Position numbers and translations under genes: made by a program. This document shows positions 33,960-42,120 of a stretch of 50,005 bases of DNA, piece by piece. The stretch comes from Actinobacteria bacterium RBG_16_68_21 (lineage in GTDB: Bacteria; Actinomycetota; Acidimicrobiia; Spongiisociales; UBA11373). The stretch lies in assembly GCA_001767695.1 (NCBI GenBank), contig MELR01000021.1:45722-95726 (forward strand). The letters are read 5' to 3'. The stretch's first letter is position 1. Each line of letters begins with the position of its first letter. The notes under the pieces are model-generated. The model was not told the origin of the DNA. It searched no databases and saw only the letters and a program-made list of their open reading frames with translations.

Positions 33960-34456
33960 GTGATCTCGACCGAAGGAAGTTCCTCTCCAGAGCCTGGAAG
34001 GGCGGCGCGGCGCTCCTCGCCGTCGCCGGAACCTGGACCTCTTGGGACCTGCTCCGCCCCGGGCTCGCCGCCGGGTTCGGGACGCAGGTGACGGCCGTGA
34101 GCCCCGACGCGGTCCCCGCCGACACGGTGATCGAGATTCCCCAGGCACGCGCCTACCTGACCAAGGTGAACGACGAGGTCGTCGCCCTGTCCGAGATCTG
34201 CCCCCATCTCGCCTGCCGGGTGCCCTTCTGCGAATCCTCCGGGTGGTTCGAGTGCCCTTGCCATGGCTCGAAGTTCGATCGGGCCGGCGACTACATGGAG
34301 GGCCCGTCCCCCCGGGGAATGGATCGCTACGCGGTAGAGGTCGTGGACGGGGTGGTGGTCATCGACACGTCCGAGAAGATCAAGGGATCAGACCTGGGAA
34401 CCCGGGTCATCGACGAGCCTCCCAAGGGCCCGCACTGCACGGAGGGGGAAGCCTGA
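33956..34456 (+). CDS. Rieske [2Fe-2S] protein of the bc complex
   Basis: 166 residues. The N-terminal RRKFLSRAWKGGAALLAVAG is a Tat-type anchor, as in other Rieske proteins. Cluster-binding boxes are CPHLAC and CPCHGSKFD (residues 82-103), with an extra Cys in RVPFCESSGWFEC between them. This extra pair may form the stabilising disulfide. The C-terminal fold holds GPSPRGMDRYAVEVVDGVVV. It oxidises quinol at the outer face and passes one electron to a cytochrome c, probably the next gene product. Confidence 0.93.
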   Translation: MSDLDRRKFLSRAWKGGAALLAVAGTWTSWDLLRPGLAAGFGTQVTAVSPDAVPADTVIEIPQARAYLTKVNDEVVALSEICPHLACRVPFCESSGWFECPCHGSKFDRAGDYMEGPSPRGMDRYAVEVVDGVVVIDTSEKIKGSDLGTRVIDEPPKGPHCTEGEA

Positions 34457-34920
34457 TGCCGGAACGCCCCGCCGATCCCCAGCTGGAGAAGACGACCAAC
34501 ACCTGGATGGTCTGGGGATTGGCCGTCATGGTCCTCATGGTGGTGATCTTCCCCATCTACCGCTGGTACGAGCCGTCCAATCGCGAGGCCGCCCGCTCCG
34601 CCCAGCTGGCCAATCTCGCTGACGAGGGTCGGTCGCTGTTCACCAGCAACTGCATCGCTTGCCACGGCGCCACCGGAGAGGGTGGCATCGGGCCGGCGTT
34701 GAACTCCCAGCAGTTCCTCACCTCGGCGACCGACAAGCAGATCGAGAGCCTCATCGCCACCGGAGTGCCGGGCTCACAGATGAGCGCCTACTCCCAGGAC
34801 TTCAACGGTTCGCTGACCTCGGAGCAGATCAGGGCGATCGCCACGTACCTGCGCAGCCTCGAGGGAGGCGCTCCCGACGTTCCCAACTGGCGGGATCCGC
34901 TCGGGCTGCTCGCCGGCTGA
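34456..34920 (+). CDS. Membrane-anchored cytochrome c, last gene of the bc operon
   Basis: 154 residues. One membrane helix (TWMVWGLAVMVLMVVIFPIY) anchors a cytochrome c domain with CIACH (SNCIACHGATGEGGIGPALN) and a Met in VPGSQMSAYSQDF as likely ligand. The ATG overlaps the Rieske stop. It probably takes electrons from the Rieske centre. The last 27 codons are duplicated at 36526-36611 (see the repeat entries). Confidence 0.9.
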   Translation: MPERPADPQLEKTTNTWMVWGLAVMVLMVVIFPIYRWYEPSNREAARSAQLANLADEGRSLFTSNCIACHGATGEGGIGPALNSQQFLTSATDKQIESLIATGVPGSQMSAYSQDFNGSLTSEQIRAIATYLRSLEGGAPDVPNWRDPLGLLAG

Positions 34921-35195
34921 GCGGCAGGTTGCCGAGCTCTGTGCTCGCGGCGTGACGCCAACACCGCGCCCGCCAGGACCACCGGGCCGACCCGCTCGGA
35001 GAGGAAGATCGCTCCGAGGGCGAGGGCCACCACCGGGATCAGGTAGGTGATCAGCGACGCCCGGGGCCCGCCGACCCGGCCCACCAAGGTGGCATGGCGG
35101 ATCAGGGGTGACAATCGGCTCGCGGTCGGAGCGCTCCCGGCGCGGCGGAGGTGGATCGCGCTCACGGTCTCCAGAACTCCCTGCAAGGTTCGACA
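34838..35195 (+). repeat. Direct repeat copy A: cytochrome c 3' end plus shortened eamA
   Basis: Bases 34838-35096 match 36527-36806 over the last codons of the cytochrome c gene and the reverse-oriented end of eamA; 35110-35195 matches the eamA start near 37460-37545. By eye, identity is about 85-90 percent in the matching parts. The middle of eamA is missing from this copy. Confidence 0.82.
34927..35195 (-). pseudogene. Internally deleted eamA copy
   Basis: The minus strand holds the eamA N-terminus (RSDREP and the start region near 35190) joined directly to its last two helices (GGPRASLITYLIPVVALALG, AIFLSERVGPVVLAGAVLAS). About 640 bases present in the intact copy (36628-37539) are lost and the original stop codon is mutated. 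The product could not form a transporter. Confidence 0.75.
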
Positions 35196-35220
35196 TGATC
35201 GCCAACCGGCAAGGTCGGCC

Positions 35221-35571
35221 TCAGCCGCGCCCGAGGACGATACCGAGGCACAGCACAACCAGCACCACCGTCCCCACCAGGGCGAACTTTCGGTCCCGCT
35301 GCCTCCCCCAGATCCCGATGAGCGCCACCACCCGGGCGACCGGGGTGAGGATGAGCATGAGAATGCCGACGGCCATGACTCGATCCCCCACAGAACCGGC
35401 GCGGGTGATCGATCGCAGTGGCACGGCGACTGCCGCCATATCGCCTTCGACGAGGTCGATGGCGAGTCCCGATGCCATCGTGACCACACCGAGAAGGAGC
35501 CCGATCCTCAGCACCCACTGGATACGGCGGTGATTTCGCTCCGATGCCTCGATGAGTGTTCGATCATCCAC
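35221..35571 (-). CDS. DUF1634 membrane protein
   Basis: 116 residues from GTG 35571 (DDRTLIEASERNHRRIQWVL). Three hydrophobic segments are visible (about 20-37, 60-79, 92-112). DUF1634 proteins are regularly encoded right after TauE/SafE permeases and are thought to be accessory subunits. The GTG overlaps the end of the TauE gene by eight bases, so the two are translationally coupled. The frame is open upstream, but that part is inside tauE. Confidence 0.82.
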   Translation of the reverse strand: MDDRTLIEASERNHRRIQWVLRIGLLLGVVTMASGLAIDLVEGDMAAVAVPLRSITRAGSVGDRVMAVGILMLILTPVARVVALIGIWGRQRDRKFALVGTVVLVVLCLGIVLGRG

Positions 35572-36433
35572 CAAAGCCCACCCCCAACGCGCGTAACCCC
35601 ATCTCCACGGCCACCACGACGAGTACCGCGGCGAGAATCCGCTTGACGAGTCGTGGCGGCGCGGCACTGGCCATGCGGGTTGCGACGAGAGAACCGCCCA
35701 CCACCCCGAGGGCGACGGGCACCGCCACCAGCGGCTCGAGGTAACCGCGCTGGAAGTAGATGAACACGCTCGCGGCGGCGGTCACCCCGATCATGAAGTT
35801 CGATGTTGCCGCCGCCACTTTGACCGGGACGTCCATGCCAAGGTTCATCGCCGGGACCTTGAGGAAGCCGCCTCCCACGCCGAGCATCCCCGAAACCGAC
35901 CCGGCAAGAAGCGAAACAGCCGAACCGACCCAGAGCCGTTTCGCCCGGTAACGGACCAGACCGCCTCTGGCCTCGTCGACATATGCACCGGCAAGCATTC
36001 CCGGCTCTTCCCATCCGACCTCATCGACCGCCATCGTCTCCACCAGGCGCAGCGTCGGATGCCCGGCACCGCGCAGCACCAACACCGCGGTAACGCTCAT
36101 CACACCGGCGAACAGCGCGGTGATGACATCCACCGGGACCAGCGCCGCCACCAATCCCCCGGTCATGCCACCGATCGTCGTGGCCACCTCGAGGGTCATC
36201 CCCAGTCGCGTGTTCGTGATACCCCTTCCGAGGTAGACGCTCCCTGCCGACGTCGAGGTGGCAATCACCGCCACGAGCGACGCCGCCACGGCGAAACGGA
36301 TGTCGAGACCGAAGCCAAGGACGAGGGTGGGGACGATCACCACGCCTCCGCCGATGCCGACGAGGGCCCCCAGCCACCCTGCGCCCAGCCCGAGAACGAC
36401 CATGAGGACCAGATCGACCGGGGAAACAGGCAC
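35564..36433 (-). CDS. TauE/SafE-family sulfite/sulfoacetate exporter
   Basis: 289 residues and eight or so membrane helices. The family's repeated motif appears twice: ALVGIGGGVVIVPTLVLGFG near residue 25 and MLGVGGGFLKVPAMNLGMD near residue 184. TauE/SafE proteins export sulfite, sulfoacetate or other anions; the sulfide genes at 2335-4633 make sulfite efflux plausible, but this is an inference. It is coupled to the DUF1634 gene. The pair lies between the two direct-repeat copies. Confidence 0.88.
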   Translation of the reverse strand: MPVSPVDLVLMVVLGLGAGWLGALVGIGGGVVIVPTLVLGFGLDIRFAVAASLVAVIATSTSAGSVYLGRGITNTRLGMTLEVATTIGGMTGGLVAALVPVDVITALFAGVMSVTAVLVLRGAGHPTLRLVETMAVDEVGWEEPGMLAGAYVDEARGGLVRYRAKRLWVGSAVSLLAGSVSGMLGVGGGFLKVPAMNLGMDVPVKVAAATSNFMIGVTAAASVFIYFQRGYLEPLVAVPVALGVVGGSLVATRMASAAPPRLVKRILAAVLVVVAVEMGLRALGVGFGG

Positions 36434-36525
36434 CGACTCAGGTTAGGGCGGCCGACATGTAGCCCCTCGAAGGGCGGTAGCCAGCCGATGTCGTGGTCAC
36501 CACCTGTTCGGGCGTCCGGGCAAAT

Positions 36526-36611
36526 CGATCACCACCTATCTGCGCAGCCTCGAGGAAAGCGCTCCCGACGTTCCCAACCGGCGGGATCCGCTCGGGCTGC
36601 TCGGCGGCTGA
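36526..36611 (+). pseudogene. Remnant of a duplicated cytochrome c 3' end
   Basis: The frame reads TTYLRSLEESAPDVPNRRDP then LGLLGG and a TGA, matching the end of the cytochrome c at 34456-34920 (TYLRSLEGGAPDVPNWRDPL). No heme motif or start is present. It is the left part of direct repeat copy B. Confidence 0.82.
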
Positions 36612-37545
36612 TCGGCAGGTCGCGCGCTCAGTGCTCGCGGCGTGACGCCAGCACCGCGCCCGACAACACCAGCACCACGCCCGCCAGGGCCACCGGAGCT
36701 ACCCGCTCGGAGAGGAAGATGGCGCCGAGGGCAAGGGCCACCACCGGGATCAGGTAGGTGATCAGCGAAGCCCGCGGCCCGCCGACCCGGCCCACCAAGG
36801 TGGCCATGAAGGCGAAGGCGATGCCGGTTCCGACCACCCCGAGGAAGAACACCGCCACCGCCGGCTCCCAGGCTAAGGTCGATCTGGTCAGCCCGAGGAT
36901 GCCGAAGGGCGTGGTCCACAGCGTGCCCAGCACCAGCATCTGGCCCATCACCGCCACCGACCCGTACTTGCGTTGCAGCGGACCTGCCATGTTGGTGGCG
37001 ATCCCGTAACAGACGGTCGCCGCCAGGACCATGAGCACGCCGACGAACGCGGTCCCCCCTTCGGCGCTGGTCCCGGCGCTCACCAGGGCGATGCCGGCGA
37101 ACCCGACCGCGATCCCCCACCACTGGGTGCGGCCGATCATCCGCTTGAAGAACAACGCGGCGAATATCCCGGCGAACAACGGGGTGCCGCCGTTGAGCAA
37201 TCCGGTGACCGCACTGTTGATGTGCTCCTCGGCCAAGGGAAAGAGCGTGAAGGGGATGCCCACCCAGATCACCGACAACCGGATCAGGCGCCCCAGGTCC
37301 CGGCGTTCGATCCGGGTGCGCGCCGAGGGCACGACCATCAGCGCTGCCGCCCCCAGGCCGACCCGCGCCCAGGTGATCAGTCCGGGGTGGAAGACCTCGA
37401 GGCCCACCTTGATCAGCAGGAACGACGACCCCCAGATCAGACCGACTGCGGAGAACAGGATCCAGTCGAGCGCAGCGAACGGCTCGCGATCCGAGCGCGC
37501 CGCGGGCACGGCCGGGGATGTGGCCTCGATCGCGCTCATGGTCTG
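36527..37545 (+). repeat. Direct repeat copy B: cytochrome c remnant plus intact eamA
   Basis: This is the second copy of the duplicated block; the eamA inside is complete. The copies are in the same orientation and lie on both sides of the tauE/DUF1634 pair (35221-36433). Confidence 0.8.
36628..37539 (-). CDS. EamA/DMT-superfamily transporter
   Basis: 303 residues with ten hydrophobic segments in two EamA repeats. Segments such as FSAVGLIWGSSFLLIKVGLE and VVGTGIAFAFMATLVGRVGG are characteristic of the drug/metabolite transporter superfamily. The substrate cannot be told from the sequence; relatives export amino acids, drugs or nucleotide derivatives. It starts at ATG 37539. This is the intact copy of the duplicated block; its 3' half shows no obvious decay. 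Confidence 0.9.
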   Translation of the reverse strand: MSAIEATSPAVPAARSDREPFAALDWILFSAVGLIWGSSFLLIKVGLEVFHPGLITWARVGLGAAALMVVPSARTRIERRDLGRLIRLSVIWVGIPFTLFPLAEEHINSAVTGLLNGGTPLFAGIFAALFFKRMIGRTQWWGIAVGFAGIALVSAGTSAEGGTAFVGVLMVLAATVCYGIATNMAGPLQRKYGSVAVMGQMLVLGTLWTTPFGILGLTRSTLAWEPAVAVFFLGVVGTGIAFAFMATLVGRVGGPRASLITYLIPVVALALGAIFLSERVAPVALAGVVLVLSGAVLASRREH

Positions 37546-37798
37546 AAGAACACCTCGATTGGTCGGTCCGTTGCGCTACCGAAGGACAGCGAAGGGGGGA
37601 TCATTGCAGGATCGACGAGGCTAGATCGCTCGACCTCCGCCCGCGATCCGGAAGCCTCCCGCGAAGCTGTTGCGGCTCACCGGATTGAACAGGATTCGCA
37701 CCCTGTTTCCGACTCACGTGCCCAAGCCGAGGCGTAGAGTTCGTACCGTCGTCACTTCGCGATTTCTTTCGCGTTCATACTCTGAGGGGAGGGTAATC

Positions 37799-39196
37799 AT
37801 GAGGGCACACCAGCGGTTGGCACGAGGAGCGGCAGCAGTTCTGCTCGGAATCTCCCTGGTCGGCGGCAGCCTGGCTGGGACGGCGCTGGCGGACGACCAG
37901 ACGATTCCGCCGGGCTACGACCTGTTCGAGACCGATCCCCAAACGACCCATTTCGACTTCCAGGGCCCGGCCGCGCTACCCGCCGGATTCTTCGGCCCCG
38001 GATCTGAGCCATTCTCCGGACAGATCAACTTCGCCGGCGCACCCGTGGCAACGTTCGGGGGGCACAACACTGGGGACGCCGACACCATTGTTCGGCGTCC
38101 TCGGTCGGCCATGCCGGGGGCCCCTGATCCCATAGACATAGAGCTCGTCGCCCTCTCCCTGGTCAGCGTGCAGCCCATCACGGTGACCTACACGGGCATG
38201 GGCACCCACGAATGGGAAGTCAACGTCGGCCTCTCCCCCACCACCCCTTCGAAGGGTCAGATGAGAATCTACGGGAACACAACCGAGGGGGGCACGTTCG
38301 ACTCCCAGCTGCAGGTCGTGCCGCTGTTCACCTTCACTCGCCTCTTCGACGGCTTTCAGGTCGTACTCGACGGGTCGGAGATGCCGCCTCAGATCCTGAT
38401 GGCGGAGGGCGTCCCGTGGCGGCCCGGTTGCGAGCTCCCGGCGCTCGCCGTGCCGGGACTGAACGACGGGTTCTGCCCCAGCTTCGACGGTGACAAGGTG
38501 CTGACGATGGAGGAGGCCCTCCTGGCCACCCACGGGGTCCGTCCGGCGCAGCCGGCGCTCGAGCACTTCAAGTGCTACACGGTGACGCCGACGAGGTTCG
38601 AGAACCGCACGGTCCAGCTGACCGACCAGTTCGGGACTCGGAGCGCCCAGGTGACCGATCGCACCCGCCTGTGCAATCCGGCGCGGAAGAACAACGAGCC
38701 GTACTCCAACAAGCGCGCCCACCTGGTGTGTTACGCCGCACCCGGTCCGGAGCTGAATACGACGGTTGCTGTGCGCAACCAGTTTGGCTCCCAGCGCCTG
38801 CTGGTACACAAGGCGGAGACGCTGTGCGTCCCCTCGAAGAAGCGCGAGATCGGTGATCCGTTCAGGGGGATCCGGGTCCCGATCGATCACTTCCAGTGCT
38901 ACTCCGTGGAGGCGGTGACGGGACTACAGAGGCTGGGACAACTCGGCGCGGTAAACCTGAAAGACCAGTTCGGCCGCACCACGACTCAGGTGGGGAATGC
39001 GGTGCAGCTGTGCACGCCGGTCGACAAGGACGGCAGCACCATCCAGCACCCGGTGAGCCACCTGGTCTGCTACCAGATCACCGGACCAGAGGTCAACACC
39101 CGGGTCCAGTTCAAGAACCAGTTCGAGCGGACGAAGATCAAGGCGATCAGGCCGGAACTCGTCTGCGTGCCCTCGGCGAAGGTCGTGGTTTCGTAG
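37799..39196 (+). CDS. Secreted protein with four Cys-pair repeats (DUF7450-like)
   Basis: 465 residues. A signal peptide (ARGAAAVLLGISLVGGSLAG, cleavage near ALADD) precedes a unique domain (residues 30-250) with strands typical of secreted beta-rich proteins. The C-terminal 215 residues are four repeats of about 50 residues, each with HxxCYxV/I ... VxLxDQFG ... V..A..LCxP..K: HFKCYTVTPTRFENRTVQLT, HLVCYAAPGPELNTTVAV, HFQCYSVEAVTGLQRL and HLVCYQITGPEVNTRVQF. Each repeat holds two cysteines that probably form a disulfide. The ATG at 37799 follows GGGGAGGG. The function is unknown; surface or matrix attachment is possible. Confidence 0.8.
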   Translation: MRAHQRLARGAAAVLLGISLVGGSLAGTALADDQTIPPGYDLFETDPQTTHFDFQGPAALPAGFFGPGSEPFSGQINFAGAPVATFGGHNTGDADTIVRRPRSAMPGAPDPIDIELVALSLVSVQPITVTYTGMGTHEWEVNVGLSPTTPSKGQMRIYGNTTEGGTFDSQLQVVPLFTFTRLFDGFQVVLDGSEMPPQILMAEGVPWRPGCELPALAVPGLNDGFCPSFDGDKVLTMEEALLATHGVRPAQPALEHFKCYTVTPTRFENRTVQLTDQFGTRSAQVTDRTRLCNPARKNNEPYSNKRAHLVCYAAPGPELNTTVAVRNQFGSQRLLVHKAETLCVPSKKREIGDPFRGIRVPIDHFQCYSVEAVTGLQRLGQLGAVNLKDQFGRTTTQVGNAVQLCTPVDKDGSTIQHPVSHLVCYQITGPEVNTRVQFKNQFERTKIKAIRPELVCVPSAKVVVS

Positions 39197-39213
39197 ACCA
39201 GAGGAAGAGGCAG

Positions 39214-39243
39214 GGCGAGGGGGGATGCACATTCCCCCTCGCC
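39214..39243. terminator. Hairpin terminator after the secreted repeat protein
   Basis: GGCGAGGGGG (39214-39223) pairs with CCCCCTCGCC (39234-39243) around a 10-base loop, followed by TT on the plus strand. It lies between convergent genes and can serve both. Confidence 0.7.
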
Positions 39244-39274
39244 TTCGCGTCGTGCGCCGAGTCTCCCTATCCGC

Positions 39275-40438
39275 CTAGGAGCAGGTACGCCGCCAGGCAT
39301 CGAGGTCCCAGCGCTTCTGCAGGGAGCTGAACCCGAGCCCGGCGGTCAGCGGACAGAACTCGGAGACGTCCAGCTCGTACTCGACATGGAACACCGCCTT
39401 GCCGGCATCGATGAACGGCACCAACAGCTCGCACTCGTCGTAGAAGGCGCATTCCTCGTTGAGGGCCCAGTCGAAGTCGGGTTCCAGCTCCTCCACCTGG
39501 TCGAGATCGTTCTTCAGCCCGATCGACAGGCCCCGGGCATGGGCCGCCTCGGCGAGGAAACGGTTGAAGGCCAGCTGATCCTGCGCGCTGAGCGGGAAGC
39601 CGGTGCTGTTCGCATACCCGTCGATGTTGTCCACCTCGATGCCGTCGAACCCCCGATCCCGGCACAGGTCCATCCGGGCTTCCATGATCGGGCCCAGCAC
39701 GTCGAGACGACGGATGTCCAACCACCGCTCCCCGGCCCACCCATTGGTGCGTCCCAGAACGGAGTCGGGGAAGTCATCGGCATCGGGACGGAACTCCTCC
39801 CAGGCACCGGCGCTCATGTAGCACACCACCACCCGTCCCCGGCTGTGCAGTTCGGTGATCACCGACGAGGGAGTCTCGAACAGATCGACGTCGAACATCT
39901 CCGCATCCACCGAGGTGTCGATTGCCCCCGACAGCTGCCACTGCCACGTCGTTCCCGGCCGTGGTTGCCAGATGTCCCCTGCCGACGCCGACTCACACTT
40001 GATCGTCGTCTCCGCCGCGCAGTCGTCGGATCCCGATCCGCCGTTGGCGACATCCGTTCCGCCGTTCCCGTCGAGGCTGTCGCCGCCACCCTGACCGTAG
40101 AGCCGGTCGCGGCCGCTGGCGCCGGTGAGGATGTCGGCGCCCCCGCCGCCGTAGATCCGATCGGCGCCGACCCCGCCGTCGATGGTGTCGTCGCCGGAAC
40201 CACCGCACAGGTAGTCCTTGCCGCCGAGACCGTCGATCACGTCGTCCCCGCCGAGGCCGGCGACGACGTCGCCGCCCGGAGTGCCGGTGAGAACGTCATC
40301 CCCACCGGTCCCGACGATGGTGGCGGTCCGGCCGGCGCAGGTCTCCGCTCTGGCGTCCGCGACTTCCGCGGTGACCCTTGGGGCGACCGCGGTGAGACCG
40401 AGAAGGACGGCAATGCCGAGTCGAACCAACGAGTTCAT
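39275..40438 (-). CDS. Secreted RTX-like repeats fused to a GH114-type glycosidase domain
   Basis: 387 residues. A signal peptide (SLVRLGIAVLLGLTAVAPRV) is followed by calcium-binding repeats (residues 34-150; TIVGTGGDDVLTGTPGGDVV, GGKDYLCGGSGDDTIDGG) and a Cys-closing motif (CAAETTIKCES). From residue 155 a TIM-barrel domain matches endo-alpha-1,4-polygalactosaminidase (GH114): WQWQLSGAIDTSVDAEMFDV, GRVVVCYMSAGAWEEFRPDA, FDGIEVDNIDGYANSTGF and GLSIGLKNDLDQVEELEPDF. The acidic residues in EVDN and in LDQVEELEPDFD are likely catalytic or binding. It should cut a secreted galactosaminoglycan-like polymer. The RTX-like part may bind calcium or tether the enzyme to the cell surface. Confidence 0.85.
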   Translation of the reverse strand: MNSLVRLGIAVLLGLTAVAPRVTAEVADARAETCAGRTATIVGTGGDDVLTGTPGGDVVAGLGGDDVIDGLGGKDYLCGGSGDDTIDGGVGADRIYGGGGADILTGASGRDRLYGQGGGDSLDGNGGTDVANGGSGSDDCAAETTIKCESASAGDIWQPRPGTTWQWQLSGAIDTSVDAEMFDVDLFETPSSVITELHSRGRVVVCYMSAGAWEEFRPDADDFPDSVLGRTNGWAGERWLDIRRLDVLGPIMEARMDLCRDRGFDGIEVDNIDGYANSTGFPLSAQDQLAFNRFLAEAAHARGLSIGLKNDLDQVEELEPDFDWALNEECAFYDECELLVPFIDAGKAVFHVEYELDVSEFCPLTAGLGFSSLQKRWDLDAWRRTCS

Positions 40439-40486
40439 GACGAGACGCTACCCGGCTCGAGCAGGAGCCGCACAGGCGATCGCTTG

Positions 40487-42067
40487 TCAACCGCTCCGCA
40501 CGCAGCGGGCGTAGTTGTCGATCCGGACGACGTCGCCCTGGGGCCCATGGCCGTGGGGGAAGGCCGCTGAGTCGCCGGTCTTGGGGTCGCTGCGCTGCGC
40601 CCCCGCCCCGTGCACGTCGAGCAGGGTGTACGCCCCCGACGGGCTCTGCATCCATCCCAGGGCCCGGCCGAATGCCACATACACCGCGTTGGCTCCGCTG
40701 ACCAGATTGGCGTGGGTGGTACCCGCCCAGTAGAAGGGGAAGTCGCTGCCTCCGCCCTCGTCGGTGATCGCCGACACCACAAAGAGCGGATCGATCGCCG
40801 GCGACCCGGTGGTAGCCGGCGATCGGGTGTAGTCGACGATGCTCTGCAGCTCCTTGGCGTCGGGCAGCCGCCAGTCGTCGTACCCGCCGGTTCCCAGCGC
40901 CCCGCAGTATCCGAGGGCGGATTCCCACTCGAGCCCCTGACCGCTGTCGGCCTGCTGCCACATCAGCCCGGTGGCCGCATCGGTGACCGTCCCGTTGCCG
41001 TTGTCGACGAAGTCGTTGACCCCGTATCCGGTGTCACCCCGCACGTAGAGCACGAAGAAGGTCTTGGCCTGGCCGAACAACTGGAGTCCGTAGCCCTTGA
41101 TCCGCCCGTCGGCGAAGTTGACCCCGAACACCGTCTCGTCTCCGTTCATCGTCGTGCTCACGTACTTCGTGCTGGAGGCGTACTGAGAGTCGATCATCCG
41201 CTCCCCGGCTGCCTCGTCTCCGTACTCGAACATGAAGTACTCGGTGTCGATGAACGGCACCGCGTCACAACTCGGGAGGTTCTCACACCCGCTGGGGTCG
41301 GTGCCGCTGAAGAGGATCAGCGAGTACAGCTCCTTGATCGTGGGCAGGCGCCAATCGTGATGACCCGCCAGATCGAACCCCGCCGCCCCGGCCACCGCCT
41401 GGGCGTAGGTCATCTTCTCCCCGGGATCCCGTTGCCACATCAGGCCGGTGACCTTGTCGGTGATCGTCCCGTCGCCATTGTCGGCGTAGCCCGGCTGCAG
41501 ACCGGCGTGCCCGGCGTCCTGACCAGACAGCGGGTTGCTCGCCGCAGGGGTGGTGATCGCATCGCTGCTGTCGTAGAAGGTCGTTTGGCCGGTATCGACG
41601 ATCGGGTGTGCGGCCGTCCCCGCCTCGCATCCCTGGGTGGTCTCGGCGACACAGGTGTCCGCGCCGCCGCCTCCCACCGCGGTGTCGGACCCGGCATCCC
41701 CGGAGAGGGCGTCGTTTCCGCCCTGGCCGTAGAGCCGGTCACCGCCGCTGCCTCCGGAGAGGGTGTCGTCACCGCTGCCGCCCTTGAGGCGATCCCGGCC
41801 GCTCCCGCCGGAGATGACGTCGGCGCCGGAACCGCCGCACAGGTAGTCCTTGCCGCCCAGGCCGTGGATGGTGTCGTTCCCTCCCAGGCCGACGATGACA
41901 TCGGATTCCGCCGTTCCCAGGAGCACGTCGGCGTCATCCGTGCCGACCAGCGTGGGAGTGCGCCCGAAGCACGAGAGATCGGTGCGCGAGGTTGCATCGC
42001 CGGACGCACAAGCGATGGCAACCGCCATCACCGCCGCCACCACGCCGATCAGTCCGCGGGACCTCAT
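40487..42067 (-). CDS. Secreted RTX-like repeat protein with two DUF1566 domains
   Basis: 526 residues. A lipoprotein-type leader (VAAVMAVAIACAS) is followed by the same repeat module as in the preceding gene (residues 34-150; GGKDYLCGGSGADVISGGSG) and the closing motif CVAETTQGCE. Two DUF1566 (Lcl-like) domains follow: ITDKVTGLMWQRDPGEKMTY with HHDWRLPTIKELYSLI, and VTDAATGLMWQQADSGQGLE with YDDWRLPDAKELQSIVDY. DUF1566 occurs in secreted and bacterial surface proteins. It sits 48 bases upstream of the GH114 gene on the same strand. A lipid anchor at Cys20 is possible. Confidence 0.85.
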   Translation of the reverse strand: MRSRGLIGVVAAVMAVAIACASGDATSRTDLSCFGRTPTLVGTDDADVLLGTAESDVIVGLGGNDTIHGLGGKDYLCGGSGADVISGGSGRDRLKGGSGDDTLSGGSGGDRLYGQGGNDALSGDAGSDTAVGGGGADTCVAETTQGCEAGTAAHPIVDTGQTTFYDSSDAITTPAASNPLSGQDAGHAGLQPGYADNGDGTITDKVTGLMWQRDPGEKMTYAQAVAGAAGFDLAGHHDWRLPTIKELYSLILFSGTDPSGCENLPSCDAVPFIDTEYFMFEYGDEAAGERMIDSQYASSTKYVSTTMNGDETVFGVNFADGRIKGYGLQLFGQAKTFFVLYVRGDTGYGVNDFVDNGNGTVTDAATGLMWQQADSGQGLEWESALGYCGALGTGGYDDWRLPDAKELQSIVDYTRSPATTGSPAIDPLFVVSAITDEGGGSDFPFYWAGTTHANLVSGANAVYVAFGRALGWMQSPSGAYTLLDVHGAGAQRSDPKTGDSAAFPHGHGPQGDVVRIDNYARCVRSG

Positions 42068-42120
42068 GGAGTGGAATGTACCTCAGTCTTCCCCAGAGCG
42101 GCCTCGGCAACCGTGGCTGA

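Noticed and set aside
35221-36433. tauE/DUF1634 segment as a mobile element or integron cassette
   Set aside because: No transposase, integrase, terminal inverted repeat or attachment-like site is visible; only the flanking duplication supports a rearrangement.
37540-37798. Possible tRNA or small RNA in the gap before the secreted repeat protein
   Set aside because: A short T-arm-like string is present near 37680, but no acceptor or D stem can be formed.
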